Notes under the pieces: model-generated
What the model saw: the letters and a program-made list of their open reading frames with translations, nothing else
Databases searched by the model: none
Told to the model about the DNA's origin: nothing
Assembly: GCF_050589705.1 (NCBI RefSeq)
Contig: NZ_JBNGOT010000010.1
Span: 62,001-126,000, forward strand
Direction of reading: 5' to 3'
DNA from: Sunxiuqinia rutila
GTDB taxonomy: Bacteria; Bacteroidota; Bacteroidia; Bacteroidales; Prolixibacteraceae
DNA: 64,000 nt
Part shown: positions 53,968-61,817 of the stretch, piece after piece
Numbering within the stretch: the first letter of the stretch is position 1
How the letters are laid out: the number at the start of each line of letters is the position of its first letter
Position numbers and translations under genes: made by a program

Positions 53968-55068
53968 ATGCAAGCAATTTTAGGAATTATTTTTCACTCG
54001 CTCGGTGGCGCTTCCTCCGGAAGCTGGTACATGCCGTATAATCTTGTTAAAAAATGGCGATGGGAAGTTTACTGGATTGTCGGAGGATTATTTTCCTGGC
54101 TAATCATGCCTTTCATCGCAGTTTTGTTAACCACTCCGGAATGGCAGGGAATATTAGCTGCTGCTGACTCTTCCGTCCTAAGAACAACTTACATTCTCGG
54201 CGTGCTTTGGGGAATCGGAGGGCTGACCTATGGTTTGGGTATTCGTTACCTGGGAATGTCATTGGGTAATTCGGTTTTATTGGGAATTACCTCGCTCGTG
54301 GGTTCGCTGGGTTTACCAATTCTTCGCGATGTTGGAAATTTAGCCGAAGTTTTACCTGCAGGAGATTCTTTTACCGATATGCTGTCAACCGCAAGCGGTC
54401 AGGTGGTTTTGTTCGGAATCCTGGTACTCATGGTCGGAATTGTTCTTTGTGGAAAAGCCGGACTGATGAAAGACAAGGATCTTCTGGGCCATAAAGATGG
54501 CGTAAACACGGAGTTTAAATTGACCAAAGGCTTAATTATTGCCGGAGTCTCGGGTATTTTAAGTGCATTCTTTAGTTTTGGTATCGATGCCGGTAAGCAA
54601 ATGGGAGAAGCCGTGCGTGAAATTGCTGTATCCAACAATTTTCCCTTTGTTAGCGACGGCACTTACCTGTTCGAAAATAACATCATCTTTTTGGTTATTC
54701 TTTGGGGGGGATTAACAACCAATTTAATCTGGTCAGTGGCTCTTATTCTGAAAAATAAAACCGGGGGTGATTTTGTTGATTCATCTTCGCCATTACTCAG
54801 AAACTACCTGCTTTGTGCCTTAGCCGGTACCACCTGGTTCCTTCAGTTTTTCTTTTACGGAATGGGTGAAACAAAAATTGGAAACGGCGCCAGCTCATGG
54901 ATTTTACACATGTCTACGATTATTCTTACGGCCAACTTCTGGGGTTTTTACCGAAAAGAATGGGCAGGCGTTTCGAGTAAAACGCGGTCGGCCATTTTTC
55001 TTGGAATTGGTCTGATTCTGTTATCCATCATCATCATGGGTATTGCGAAAAGTGATTTCTTAAATTAA
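53968..55068 (+). CDS. rhaT: L-rhamnose/proton symporter
   Basis: RhaT imports L-rhamnose with a proton. The 366-aa protein has about ten membrane helices. Its N-terminal block H-S-L-G-G-A-S-S-G-S-W-Y-M-P, then W-R-W-E-V-Y-W-I and L-W-G-I-G-G-L-T-Y-G-L-G-I-R-Y are characteristic of RhaT. It is slightly longer than E. coli RhaT (344 aa). It is the first gene of the rha group, 12 bases before rhaM. Confidence 0.96.
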   Translation: MQAILGIIFHSLGGASSGSWYMPYNLVKKWRWEVYWIVGGLFSWLIMPFIAVLLTTPEWQGILAAADSSVLRTTYILGVLWGIGGLTYGLGIRYLGMSLGNSVLLGITSLVGSLGLPILRDVGNLAEVLPAGDSFTDMLSTASGQVVLFGILVLMVGIVLCGKAGLMKDKDLLGHKDGVNTEFKLTKGLIIAGVSGILSAFFSFGIDAGKQMGEAVREIAVSNNFPFVSDGTYLFENNIIFLVILWGGLTTNLIWSVALILKNKTGGDFVDSSSPLLRNYLLCALAGTTWFLQFFFYGMGETKIGNGASSWILHMSTIILTANFWGFYRKEWAGVSSKTRSAIFLGIGLILLSIIIMGIAKSDFLN

Positions 55069-55080
55069 AACACCAATCGC

Positions 55081-55395
55081 ATGAGTCGTTTAGCATTTAA
55101 GATGTATCTGAATGATGGTCAAAAAGAAGAATACATCAAGCGGCACCAGAAAATCTGGCCCGAGCTGAAAAAGCTCCTGAAGGATTCCGGTATCAGTGAG
55201 TATTCGATCTTTTTAGACGAAGAAACCAACACGCTTTTTGCTTTCCAGCATACGCACGGGAAAGAAGGCTCTCAAAATCTTGGAAAAACGGAGATTGTGC
55301 AACAATGGTGGGCTTTTATGGCCGATATCATGAAAACCAATCCGGATAATTCACCGGTAAGCATTCCATTAAAAGAGGTCTTCTATATGAAATAG
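55081..55395 (+). CDS. rhaM: L-rhamnose mutarotase
   Basis: RhaM interconverts alpha- and beta-L-rhamnose. The 104-aa protein matches the family length exactly, with Y-I-K-R-H-Q-K-I-W-P-E-L containing the catalytic His, S-I-F-L-D-E-E-T-N-T-L-F-A and Q-Q-W-W-A-F-M-A-D-I-M. It lies between rhaT and rhaA. Confidence 0.96.
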   Translation: MSRLAFKMYLNDGQKEEYIKRHQKIWPELKKLLKDSGISEYSIFLDEETNTLFAFQHTHGKEGSQNLGKTEIVQQWWAFMADIMKTNPDNSPVSIPLKEVFYMK

Positions 55396-55460
55396 GAAGG
55401 CTCAGCTAATGAGCTTCAAAATCCATTTATCAAAAATCTAAAAATTAAATTTCTATAAAT

Positions 55461-56735
55461 ATGAGTAAAACAGAGTTGATTAAAAAGGCTTATGAACTAG
55501 CCAAGGAACAATATGCGGCCATTGGTGTGGATACGGATGCTGCACTGAAAAAAATAGGCGAACTGGCTATTTCACTGCACTGCTGGCAAACCGACGATGT
55601 AGGTGGTTTTGAAACTCCCGATGCTGAGCTTGGCGGCGGCGGTATTCAAACAACTGGCAACTACCCTGGAAAGGCACGTACGATTGAAGAAATGCGGGCT
55701 GATCTGGACAAGGTCATGTCCTTGCTTCCTGGCAAGCAACGCCTAAACCTACACGCGATATACGGAGATTTTGGAGGCGAATTTGTTGATCGGGACCAAA
55801 TTGAAGTCAAGCACTTCCAGAGTTGGATTGACTGGGCCAAAGCCCGCGGTATAGGATTGGATTTCAATGCAACCTGTTTCTCTCACCCAAAAGCAGAAGA
55901 TGGTTTTACCCTATCGAGTAAAAATGAAGAAAACCGCAAGTTTTGGGTTGAACACGTTAAACGTTGCCGGGCAATTTCGGCTGAAATGGGAAAACAACTG
56001 GGAACTCCCTGCGTGCATAACACCTGGATTCCGGACGGAACAAAAGATATTCCTGTAGACCGTAATGGTTATCGTGCCACCCTGCGCAAGTCGCTCGATG
56101 AAGCTTTTGCAGAGGAATACCCAAAAGAGTTTATGAAAGACGCCGTAGAAAGCAAGGTATTCGGTATTGGTGTTGAGTCAATGACTGTTGGTTCGCATGA
56201 TTTCTACTTGGGCTATGCCATCAAAAATAACAAGCTAATTTGCCTGGATAGCGGGCACTTTCACCCAACAGAAGTGGTTGGCGACAAAATTTCGTCTTGT
56301 TTACAATTTGTCGATGAACTGTTGCTCCACGTAACACGTCCGGTTCGCTGGGATTCTGACCATGTGGTTACCCTGAATGAAGACGTGCAGCTAATCGCTT
56401 CAGAAATTGTTCGTAACGACTTTATGAGCCGAGTTAATGTTGGCTTAGACTTCTTCGATGCTTCAATCAACCGGATTGGCGCTTATGTGGTAGGTACACG
56501 TGCCGCGCAAAAAGCCTTCCTTATTGCCATGCTGGAGCCAACTAAAACACTGGTTGAACTAGAAGAGGCTGGCCAAAACTTTGAACGCCTGGCTATGTTG
56601 GAAGAATTGAAAACAATGCCTTTCGCTGCTGTTTGGGACTACTACTGCCAGCAGGAAGGGGTTCCCTCCGGAGCTGATTACATTGCTGAAATTCAACAAT
56701 ATGAAAAAGAAACTTTAAGAAAACGTAGTAGTTGA
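55461..56735 (+). CDS. rhaA: L-rhamnose isomerase
   Basis: RhaA converts L-rhamnose to L-rhamnulose. At 424 aa it matches the E. coli RhaA family (419 aa) along its whole length: S-L-H-C-W-Q-T-D-D-V-G-G-F-E, G-I-Q-T-T-G-N-Y-P-G-K-A-R, L-N-L-H-A-I-Y, L-D-S-G-H-F-H-P-T-E with metal ligands, R-P-V-R-W-D-S-D-H-V-V and L-D-F-F-D-A-S-I-N-R. The group ends here with a terminator. The next pathway enzymes, rhamnulokinase and rhamnulose-1-phosphate aldolase, are not in the window. Confidence 0.97.
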   Translation: MSKTELIKKAYELAKEQYAAIGVDTDAALKKIGELAISLHCWQTDDVGGFETPDAELGGGGIQTTGNYPGKARTIEEMRADLDKVMSLLPGKQRLNLHAIYGDFGGEFVDRDQIEVKHFQSWIDWAKARGIGLDFNATCFSHPKAEDGFTLSSKNEENRKFWVEHVKRCRAISAEMGKQLGTPCVHNTWIPDGTKDIPVDRNGYRATLRKSLDEAFAEEYPKEFMKDAVESKVFGIGVESMTVGSHDFYLGYAIKNNKLICLDSGHFHPTEVVGDKISSCLQFVDELLLHVTRPVRWDSDHVVTLNEDVQLIASEIVRNDFMSRVNVGLDFFDASINRIGAYVVGTRAAQKAFLIAMLEPTKTLVELEEAGQNFERLAMLEELKTMPFAAVWDYYCQQEGVPSGADYIAEIQQYEKETLRKRSS

Positions 56736-56765
56736 TTGTCTGCTTATTGGTTGATTTATGCAAAA

Positions 56766-56807
56766 TGGTTGTTGGCAGAAAATTCTGCCGGCAATCATTT
56801 TTGTTTT
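56766..56807 (+). terminator. Terminator of the rha group
   Basis: TGGTTGTTGGCAGAA pairs with TTCTGCCGGCAATCA (including G-U pairs) around a two-base loop, followed by TTTTTGTTTT. Confidence 0.85.
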
Positions 56808-56940
56808 AGCAGCTTTTTCAACAAACATTGCACTCTACGCACCAAAGCAGCCACCCCGAAAAGCTAAAACGAGCTGCACCAACCGCATGCTTTTACACAT
56901 TTATTAGCCCTTGTTTGCATTTTAACAAATAGAATTCTTC

Positions 56941-56948
56941 TACCTTTG
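56941..56948 (+). promoter_or_regulatory. Putative -7 element of the small lipoprotein gene
   Basis: TACCTTTG matches TAnnTTTG, 34 bases before the ATG. A TTTG lies 23 bases upstream, a longer gap than usual. Confidence 0.4.
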
Positions 56949-56982
56949 AATTTCCATTCAGCAAACAGTTAACTTGGAAACT

Positions 56983-57321
56983 ATGAATCGAATTTTGGGT
57001 ATACTATTTATATTGATTATCGCAGCAGGTTGCAGCATGCAAAGCAAACTTAATCGTGATTTCAAAGGTGAGCGGATAGAAAAAGTCACCGAAGAGTTCT
57101 CAAACCTTCCACTATCAAAAATCCCAATGAACAATGGCCACACCAAGTATATTTTCACCAGAGAAGAGCGGCTTCCTGAAACAACCATCAGTCAAGGAAC
57201 AAAATCTTTGGACCCGATGAGCTCGCCGGCCGTAACAAAGGTTGAACAGTTCATTTTTATTGTCGACGAAAACGAATTGATTATCAATACGCAATATAAT
57301 AGCAGCTATAAAAGACTCTAA
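56983..57321 (+). CDS. Small predicted lipoprotein, unknown function
   Basis: A 112-aa protein with a lipoprotein signal (M-N-R-I-L-G-I-L-F-I-L-I-I-A-A-G-C, lipobox Cys at 17). The mature part of about 95 residues has no motif I recognise. It contains K-Y-I-F-T-R-E-E-R-L-P-E and a beta-like end, Q-F-I-F-I-V-D-E-N-E-L-I-I. The ATG at 56983 places the signal correctly. The TTG at 56974 is the only longer start. It stands between the rha terminator and tRNA-Leu. Confidence 0.7.
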   Translation: MNRILGILFILIIAAGCSMQSKLNRDFKGERIEKVTEEFSNLPLSKIPMNNGHTKYIFTREERLPETTISQGTKSLDPMSSPAVTKVEQFIFIVDENELIINTQYNSSYKRL

Positions 57322-57370
57322 TTGGCGATAATATTTTTAAATAAAAGTGTCGTCGTTCTGGATTTTTTTA

Positions 57371-57378
57371 TAGTTTTG
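57371..57378 (+). promoter_or_regulatory. Putative -7 element of tRNA-Leu
   Basis: TAGTTTTG matches TAnnTTTG, 52 bases before the tRNA 5' end. The -33 region is not clear. Confidence 0.35.
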
Positions 57379-57429
57379 CACACACAATTGAGACACGGAT
57401 TAACATCCGGTTACGTTCTTAACAGAAAT

Positions 57430-57513
57430 GCCCAGTTGGCGGAATTGGTAGACGCGCTAGTTTCAGGGACTAGTGTCCATCTGGACGTGAAGGTTCGAGT
57501 CCTTTACTGGGCA
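57430..57513 (+). tRNA. tRNA-Leu(CAG)
   Basis: A class II tRNA of 84 nt. The acceptor stem pairs GCCCAGT (57430-57436) with ACTGGGC (57506-57512) and carries discriminator A. The D-loop contains GGTAGAC. The anticodon loop TTCAGGG between CTAGT and ACTAG gives anticodon CAG (codon CTG). A long variable arm (TGTCC/GGACG) marks leucine, and the T-loop is TTCGAGT. CCA is not encoded. An integrase gene lies about 290 bases downstream, so this may be an integration target. Confidence 0.95.
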
Positions 57514-57529
57514 CACTTAGAGATTCAAA

Positions 57530-57577
57530 TTAAAACAAAAGCGCTTAAATTCAACGATTTAAGCGCTTTTGTTTTAA
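57530..57577 (+). terminator. Long hairpin terminator after tRNA-Leu
   Basis: A perfect inverted repeat of about 21 bp (core AAAAGCGCTTAAAT with ATTTAAGCGCTTTT) has a six-base loop, TCAACG. The outer arm supplies the T-rich tail TTTTGTTTT. It lies 16 bases after the tRNA. Confidence 0.8.
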
Positions 57578-57579
57578 GG

Positions 57580-57683
57580 GACCAAATCAAAAATTGGTCG
57601 CGGAAAACAAATAAAACGCAACAAAATCGAGACCAAGCCACCCAAAAAAACTTCTGGTCGCGGCAAATCACGCAACAAATTGA
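57580..57683 (+). repeat. Two abutting imperfect direct repeats upstream of the integrase
   Basis: Unit A (57580-57630) and unit B (57631-57683) each contain, in order, GACCAA, TGGTCGCGG and ACGCAACAAA. These lie at 57580, 57595 and 57616 in A and at 57631, 57655 and 57670 in B. Within each unit GACCA and TGGTC are inverted. They could be integrase or excisionase binding sites. That is inference from position. Confidence 0.65.
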
Positions 57684-57716
57684 TTCAAAACATTTTATTT
57701 GATTCACATTGACTCA
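57680..57716 (+). repeat. Three TTGAYTCA boxes
   Basis: TTGATTCA at 57680-57687 and 57699-57706 and TTGACTCA at 57709-57716 lie in the same orientation between the larger repeats and the integrase gene. Their spacing is 19 and 10 bases. They could be arm-type sites. Confidence 0.45.
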
Positions 57717-57799
57717 TTTTGCCGCTTTTTAAAAAAGTCAAAATGAGGTATTTTAATTAGTCCAATGGACTTAGTTTTTGATTTTTTTATTGTTGCACC

Positions 57800-59029
57800 A
57801 TGAAAATTAGTATCAACTTTTTATTACGAAAAAGCAGAAAATCAGAAGATGGCCGATCATCGATCTGTGTAAGGTACACATACCGCGGTAGTCGAACCGA
57901 ACTCTCAACTGGCCTATACGCTTTACCGGAGCATTGGGATATTTCCAGGCAAAAGATTAATAGCAAAGTCAAAGGATCAAAGATTCTGAATGAAAACCTT
58001 GACCGGATTAAAATCGAGATCTTAGATATTTTCAACCAGCTCAGATCCTCTAATGAGGAGTTTGATGTAATTACCATCAAGCAGAAACTATTGAAAATTC
58101 AGGATTCCAAAGGTATTTTGGACGTCTTTGATTATTATTTGGATAGCATCCTTGCAAAGCTAAACAAGGGCTATTCAATGGAAACCTACAAACACTATAA
58201 GTCGTCCAGAAAAAGGTTGTCTGAGTTTATTACCAAGAAATTAAGACGTTCAGACATCTCAGCTTTATCCATTGATTATAAATTCCTTAATGCCTTTGAT
58301 GTTTTCATCAAAAAGAACTTCAACAATTCCCAAAATACAGCATGGAATTATCACAAACACCTTAGACGGGTTTTAAACCTGGCAATCTCTTTGGATTACA
58401 TCGATAAAAATCCCTATTCAAAATTTAAAGTTCGCTTGGATGAAACTCATCGCGAGATTCTGTCAAGCGATGAGTTGAAGAGGATTGAAGGAAAGCAAAT
58501 CCAGATTGAACGGTTGGCTGTTGTTCGTGATATTTTCGTTTTCGCCTGCTATACGGGACTTTCATTCTCAGATATAGCCAAACTCAGTGCTTTTCACATT
58601 CAACAAAAAAATGATGGCAGGGAATGGATTATTATCGACCGAAAGAAAACAAATAACCGGTGTCGGATACCATTGCTCCCCAAAGCAAAGGAGATATTAA
58701 AGAAATACGAAGATTATCCGAAAATATCCGGCAAAGCAATTCTCCTTCCGGTTTTGACGAACCAGAAAATGAACAGCTACCTCAAAGAGTTAGGTGATAT
58801 CTGCAATATCAATAAGAATATTACCATGCACATTGCCAGACATACTTTTGCAACGACCGTCACCCTCAGCAATGGTGTTCCAATTGAAACCGTATCGAAG
58901 TTACTGGGGCACTCTTCGCTAAAAACAACCCAGATATATGCCAAAGTATTGGATAAGAAAATAGCAGAGGACATGGAATTATTAGAATCGAAATTAAATC
59001 AAGTCCAGACCAGTCCTCCCAAAGATTAA
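57800..59029 (+). CDS. Tyrosine-type site-specific integrase
   Basis: A 409-aa phage/transposon integrase. The N-terminal arm-binding region (about 1-90) is of the Bacteroidota type (S-I-N-F-L-L-R-K, then A-L-P-E-H-W-D). A SAM-like core-binding domain follows (about 105-205), then the catalytic domain with K283, H344-x-x-R347, H371 and nucleophile Y380. The position of the first catalytic Arg holds Ser255 (Y-T-G-L-S-F-S-D), as in IntDOT-type integrases, so it is probably still active. It is adjacent to tRNA-Leu and a repeat-rich region, consistent with an integrative element. Confidence 0.93.
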   Translation: MKISINFLLRKSRKSEDGRSSICVRYTYRGSRTELSTGLYALPEHWDISRQKINSKVKGSKILNENLDRIKIEILDIFNQLRSSNEEFDVITIKQKLLKIQDSKGILDVFDYYLDSILAKLNKGYSMETYKHYKSSRKRLSEFITKKLRRSDISALSIDYKFLNAFDVFIKKNFNNSQNTAWNYHKHLRRVLNLAISLDYIDKNPYSKFKVRLDETHREILSSDELKRIEGKQIQIERLAVVRDIFVFACYTGLSFSDIAKLSAFHIQQKNDGREWIIIDRKKTNNRCRIPLLPKAKEILKKYEDYPKISGKAILLPVLTNQKMNSYLKELGDICNINKNITMHIARHTFATTVTLSNGVPIETVSKLLGHSSLKTTQIYAKVLDKKIAEDMELLESKLNQVQTSPPKD

Positions 59030-59052
59030 TGCCATTCCTGTAATTTCTAAAG

Positions 59053-59082
59053 TAAAAAAGGCGAAGGCTATTCGGCCTTCGC
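59053..59082 (-). terminator. Terminator overlapping the 3' end of the ArdC-like gene
   Basis: GCGAAGGC pairs with GCCTTCGC around a six-base loop, followed on the minus strand by CTTTTTTAC. The hairpin includes the last codons of the minus-strand gene. Confidence 0.65.
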
Positions 59083-59982
59083 TAATGCTCCCAATCCTTG
59101 TAAACTTACCAGTCCGTCCGGTTCAGTCCGATGCTCCAGGATGTAATCAACTGCTTTCTGAGCCATTGACGAAGCTGTAAGCAATAACTTTTTATCCTCC
59201 TTTAATTTCCCGATCCAGCTTTTAATGTAAGCAGCACTGTTATCGATTGTGGCATTCTGAATACCGGTGAGGTAGCACAGGTAAGCAGCCCCCATTTCAG
59301 CAACAAGTTCTTCAATACTATAATCTGAAGAGCCGAACTTATGATTAGGTAGTTTTACATGCCTTCCTGTCCGGTTGATGTGACCTGTTGCATGAATGGC
59401 CTCATGATAGAGAACTGAATAAAATTGTTCGTCCTGGAAAAAAGTACGAGGATTTGGCATTCCGATATAGTCTCCAGATGGTGAGTAAAAGGCATGAGAT
59501 TGATCTAATCTGATTTCAGGACAACCAGACCAGCCCTCGATTAACTTTTCTGCCTGATCAATCGGATTAAAATCGTGATCGTAGGCTGCGGTCGATGGAA
59601 TTTTACTTTCATCAATTCCCTCGGTTTGTTTCAGATTGAAAACGGTGTAATACCTCAGCAACGGAATTTGATCAATACTTCCATCCTTTTCTTCTTTTTC
59701 CAATATCTTCCAAAAAACAACAGGAAATCCTTTCTGCCCTTTCAAAACATGACCTCCAAGTTCTTGCACTTGCCTAAAGGTGAGGAAAAACGGGGAATCA
59801 AATTGACTGGCAACCGTTAGAAGAAACCAGAAATTAAAACCACGGTAAACTTTACGGTGAATCATATTCTGCGGTAACCCGTTTTCTACTTTCCACGGCA
59901 TTTGCCAAGGAATAACACCTTTTTCCAAACGCTCAACAATCAGGTTGGTAACCATTTCATAAATATCAAATGAAGTTTTCAT
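59068..59982 (-). CDS. ArdC-like protein with zincin-type metallopeptidase domain
   Basis: A 304-aa ArdC-type protein as found on Bacteroidota conjugative elements. The N-terminal ssDNA-binding domain begins M-K-T-S-F-D-I-Y-E-M-V and contains I-P-W-Q-M-P-W and F-L-T-F-R-Q-V-Q-E-L-G-G. The C-terminal zincin domain has H-E-A-I-H-A-T-G-H with the zinc ligands and catalytic Glu. ArdC proteins protect incoming DNA from restriction. The ATG at 59982 is chosen because the frame continues upstream to 60288 without homology. Other conjugation genes are absent, so it looks like a remnant. Confidence 0.88.
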   Translation of the reverse strand: MKTSFDIYEMVTNLIVERLEKGVIPWQMPWKVENGLPQNMIHRKVYRGFNFWFLLTVASQFDSPFFLTFRQVQELGGHVLKGQKGFPVVFWKILEKEEKDGSIDQIPLLRYYTVFNLKQTEGIDESKIPSTAAYDHDFNPIDQAEKLIEGWSGCPEIRLDQSHAFYSPSGDYIGMPNPRTFFQDEQFYSVLYHEAIHATGHINRTGRHVKLPNHKFGSSDYSIEELVAEMGAAYLCYLTGIQNATIDNSAAYIKSWIGKLKEDKKLLLTASSMAQKAVDYILEHRTEPDGLVSLQGLGALAKAE

Positions 59983-60367
59983 GGGAAAATGCTGCTGCCC
60001 TGCAGACTTATTTTGGCACCCTTGAAGTATCCAAGGAAATCTCTGGCACGCCATTAAACTTAAATTTTTGGCGTACCTCCATTGAGCTATACCGGATGAG
60101 GTCAATGGGGTGCATGTCATTCCGATAATAATCGGAATGAACGCATCCGAAGGAAACGAGCCACGAAAAGCGAGTTCCCCTTTACCGTTCCGGGAAGCGA
60201 TTAATAACTTTGTCAGAAATTTGAGTGTAACAGGAATCCTCAATACAGATCTCCCTAGAATTAATGAAACGAAAAAAGGAGTGGTCAATCCAAATCAGAC
60301 TGGAGTTGCTACATTGGAACAGACAGAAAGTAAAGGTATGATTGCCCCTAAATTATACCTTAGTATC
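59983..60367. other. Non-coding remnant region of the mobile island
   Basis: This stretch of about 385 bases between the ArdC-like start and the transposase scar has open frames on both strands, but none resembles a protein family. It contains a 9-bp inverted repeat, CATTCCGAT-AATA-ATCGGAATG, at 60118-60139, which could be a recombination or transfer signal or chance. Confidence 0.4.
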
Positions 60368-60430
60368 ATGAAAAAAGCTAGAAGGACTTTTACAAGAGAA
60401 TTTAAGCTTAATACAGCTGGGCCTCGCTAA
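60368..60430 (+). pseudogene. IS3-type transposase OrfA fragment
   Basis: A 20-codon frame starting M-K-K-A-R-R-T-F-T-R-E-F-K-L resembles the first residues of IS3-family OrfA (the xRRxFTxEFK start). It then diverges and stops at a TAA. The remaining OrfA and all of OrfB are missing, so this is the scar of a deleted insertion sequence. Confidence 0.55.
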
Positions 60431-60453
60431 CGACTAGTACTAGCCAGAGGAAA

Positions 60454-60490
60454 TAAAAAAGGAGGAAAACCTATTTAATTTCCCTCCTAC
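60454..60490 (-). terminator. Terminator of the scdA-rrf2 operon
   Basis: On the minus strand AGGAGGGAAA pairs with TTTTCCTCCT around a loop of about nine bases, followed by TTTTTATTT. It sits six bases after the Rrf2 stop codon. Confidence 0.75.
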
Positions 60491-60496
60491 TCTATT

Positions 60497-60937
60497 TTAA
60501 TGGATTTTTTGTGTTAGAACAGCTTCGCCGGCTTTGATGCGCTGAGCCAGCGATTGGATGGTTTCATTATTTACCATCTCCGCAAAGTTGTCTCTGATTT
60601 TGGAAAATTCATCGTGCAACGGACATTTGTTGGTCGCATCGCAATTTTTAAATCCAAAACTACAGCGTGTAAAGGATTTTTCACCGTCAATGGCCACAAT
60701 AACCCGATACAGTTTTAACGGGCCATCCTGCTCATCAAAGGTAAAACCACCATTGCGCCCTTTCAAACTGTAAATCAAACTGAAGCGGGTCATAATCTGA
60801 AGAATCTTTGCCGTGAAATGTTCCGGAGAATCAATCTCCCGTGCTACTTGCCGGTATCCCGGACGTTTTCCTTCCCAATTTTGCATCTGGATGTAAACCA
60901 GTGCACGAATAGCATATTCTGCAGATTTTGAAAGCAT
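60497..60937 (-). CDS. Rrf2 family regulator with Fe-S cysteines (NsrR-like)
   Basis: A 146-aa Rrf2 regulator. The winged HTH (about 1-75) starts L-S-K-S-A-E-Y-A-I-R-A-L and contains L-K-G-R-N-G-G-F. Three cysteines, C92, C99 and C105 (spacing x6 and x5), match the iron-sulfur ligand pattern of NsrR/IscR proteins. With RIC upstream and NO reductase divergent, a nitric-oxide-sensing role is likely. IscR-type control cannot be excluded. It lies 22 bases after scdA in the same operon. Confidence 0.9.
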   Translation of the reverse strand: MLSKSAEYAIRALVYIQMQNWEGKRPGYRQVAREIDSPEHFTAKILQIMTRFSLIYSLKGRNGGFTFDEQDGPLKLYRVIVAIDGEKSFTRCSFGFKNCDATNKCPLHDEFSKIRDNFAEMVNNETIQSLAQRIKAGEAVLTQKIH

Positions 60938-60959
60938 GTTTTTTTGTTTGAACGCAAAT

Positions 60960-61685
60960 TTAGTTCTTTTTCACAACTTCTTGCTCGAGTAGCGCTGCCT
61001 TTGGAAAAAGAATGTTGTTTTCCAGGTGTATATGCCGGTGCAGGTCTTTTTCGAAAGAGTGCAGGGTTTCATAAGCTGCCCGATAAGTATTGCACGCATC
61101 CTGTGGGATGGTGTAATTTTGTGTTAAACGGGCTATTTCTTCGAAACGGGCTCCTTCATTTTCATGTTCCTGCATCATGGCATTGATGGGGTTGTTTACC
61201 GACGCATTGTTGGAAATCGTGATGGTTTTGGTTTCTCGCTTCAACTGGCTTAACTTCTCAATTAAAGGAAACAAAACAATTTCTTCTTTTTGCATATGCA
61301 TCGTCAATTGCCCTGCCGACTCTTTGAAATGGGCATTTACCTCAATAATCTCAGGATGGCGTTCGCCATGTACTTCTTCGATTTTATCCAGCATCCGGGA
61401 AAGCAGCGGGATGGTCTCCCGGACAAAACTATGATGGGTATTAATAATGTACTGAATCAAGTCGACCAGTTCCATCGAATCAAAGTTAGGGGCATTGGTC
61501 GGTTGCTGAATGGCTTCTTCCAGTCGGCTAATCAGCTCGCCAGGATTGAGCGATTTTTCTTGACAGACTCTTTCCAGACTTTCTTTTCCTCCACAGCAAA
61601 AGTCAATCTGGTAATCATCAAACACTTTAACGGTTTGAAAATGGGTTTTGGCAATTTCGCCAACGGGTGTTTCTAAGCTAATCAT
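60960..61685 (-). CDS. Iron-sulfur cluster repair di-iron protein (RIC/ScdA/YtfE)
   Basis: A RIC protein of 241 aa that repairs Fe-S clusters damaged by nitric oxide or oxidants. The N-terminal ScdA_N domain has D-F-C-C-G-G (C30, C31). The hemerythrin-like domain (about 80-230) supplies di-iron ligands: I-I-N-T-H-H-S-F, H-G-E-R-H-P-E, H-M-Q-K-E-E and M-Q-E-H-E-N-E-G, with H-R-H-I-H-L-E-N near the end. It is first in an operon with the Rrf2 regulator. Confidence 0.95.
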   Translation of the reverse strand: MISLETPVGEIAKTHFQTVKVFDDYQIDFCCGGKESLERVCQEKSLNPGELISRLEEAIQQPTNAPNFDSMELVDLIQYIINTHHSFVRETIPLLSRMLDKIEEVHGERHPEIIEVNAHFKESAGQLTMHMQKEEIVLFPLIEKLSQLKRETKTITISNNASVNNPINAMMQEHENEGARFEEIARLTQNYTIPQDACNTYRAAYETLHSFEKDLHRHIHLENNILFPKAALLEQEVVKKN

Positions 61686-61737
61686 GACGTTTAATTTTTA
61701 GGGATAAAGACTTTGCAAAAAAATGTGGACAAATACA

Positions 61738-61795
61738 TCCATTGATCTACAAATCTAATGCAATCTTTTTATATTTGCAATAGAAGATCAATGGA
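61738..61795. promoter_or_regulatory. Divergent scdA/norB promoter with 11-bp inverted repeat
   Basis: TCCATTGATCT (61738-61748) and AGATCAATGGA (61785-61795) are exact inverted copies. Between them lie TAGATTTG on the minus strand (61750-61757, for scdA) and TATATTTG on the plus strand (61770-61777, for the NO reductase). The repeat arms are candidate binding sites for the Rrf2 protein or another NO regulator, and occupancy would affect both promoters. Confidence 0.6.
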
Positions 61796-61817
61796 GATTA
61801 ATATCTACTAAAATTTT

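Noticed and set aside
60118..60139. Inverted repeat CATTCCGAT/ATCGGAATG as an origin of transfer
   Set aside because: No relaxase gene or second conserved site is present, so a transfer origin cannot be supported.
59983..60288. N-terminal extension of the ArdC-like protein by 102 residues
   Set aside because: The family begins at M-K-T-S-F-D-I-Y, and the extension has no resemblance to any family and contains remnant-like sequence.
60369..60490. A right attachment site matching the tRNA-Leu 3' end
   Set aside because: I looked for copies of the acceptor and T-arm sequence on the far side of the island and saw none longer than a few bases.
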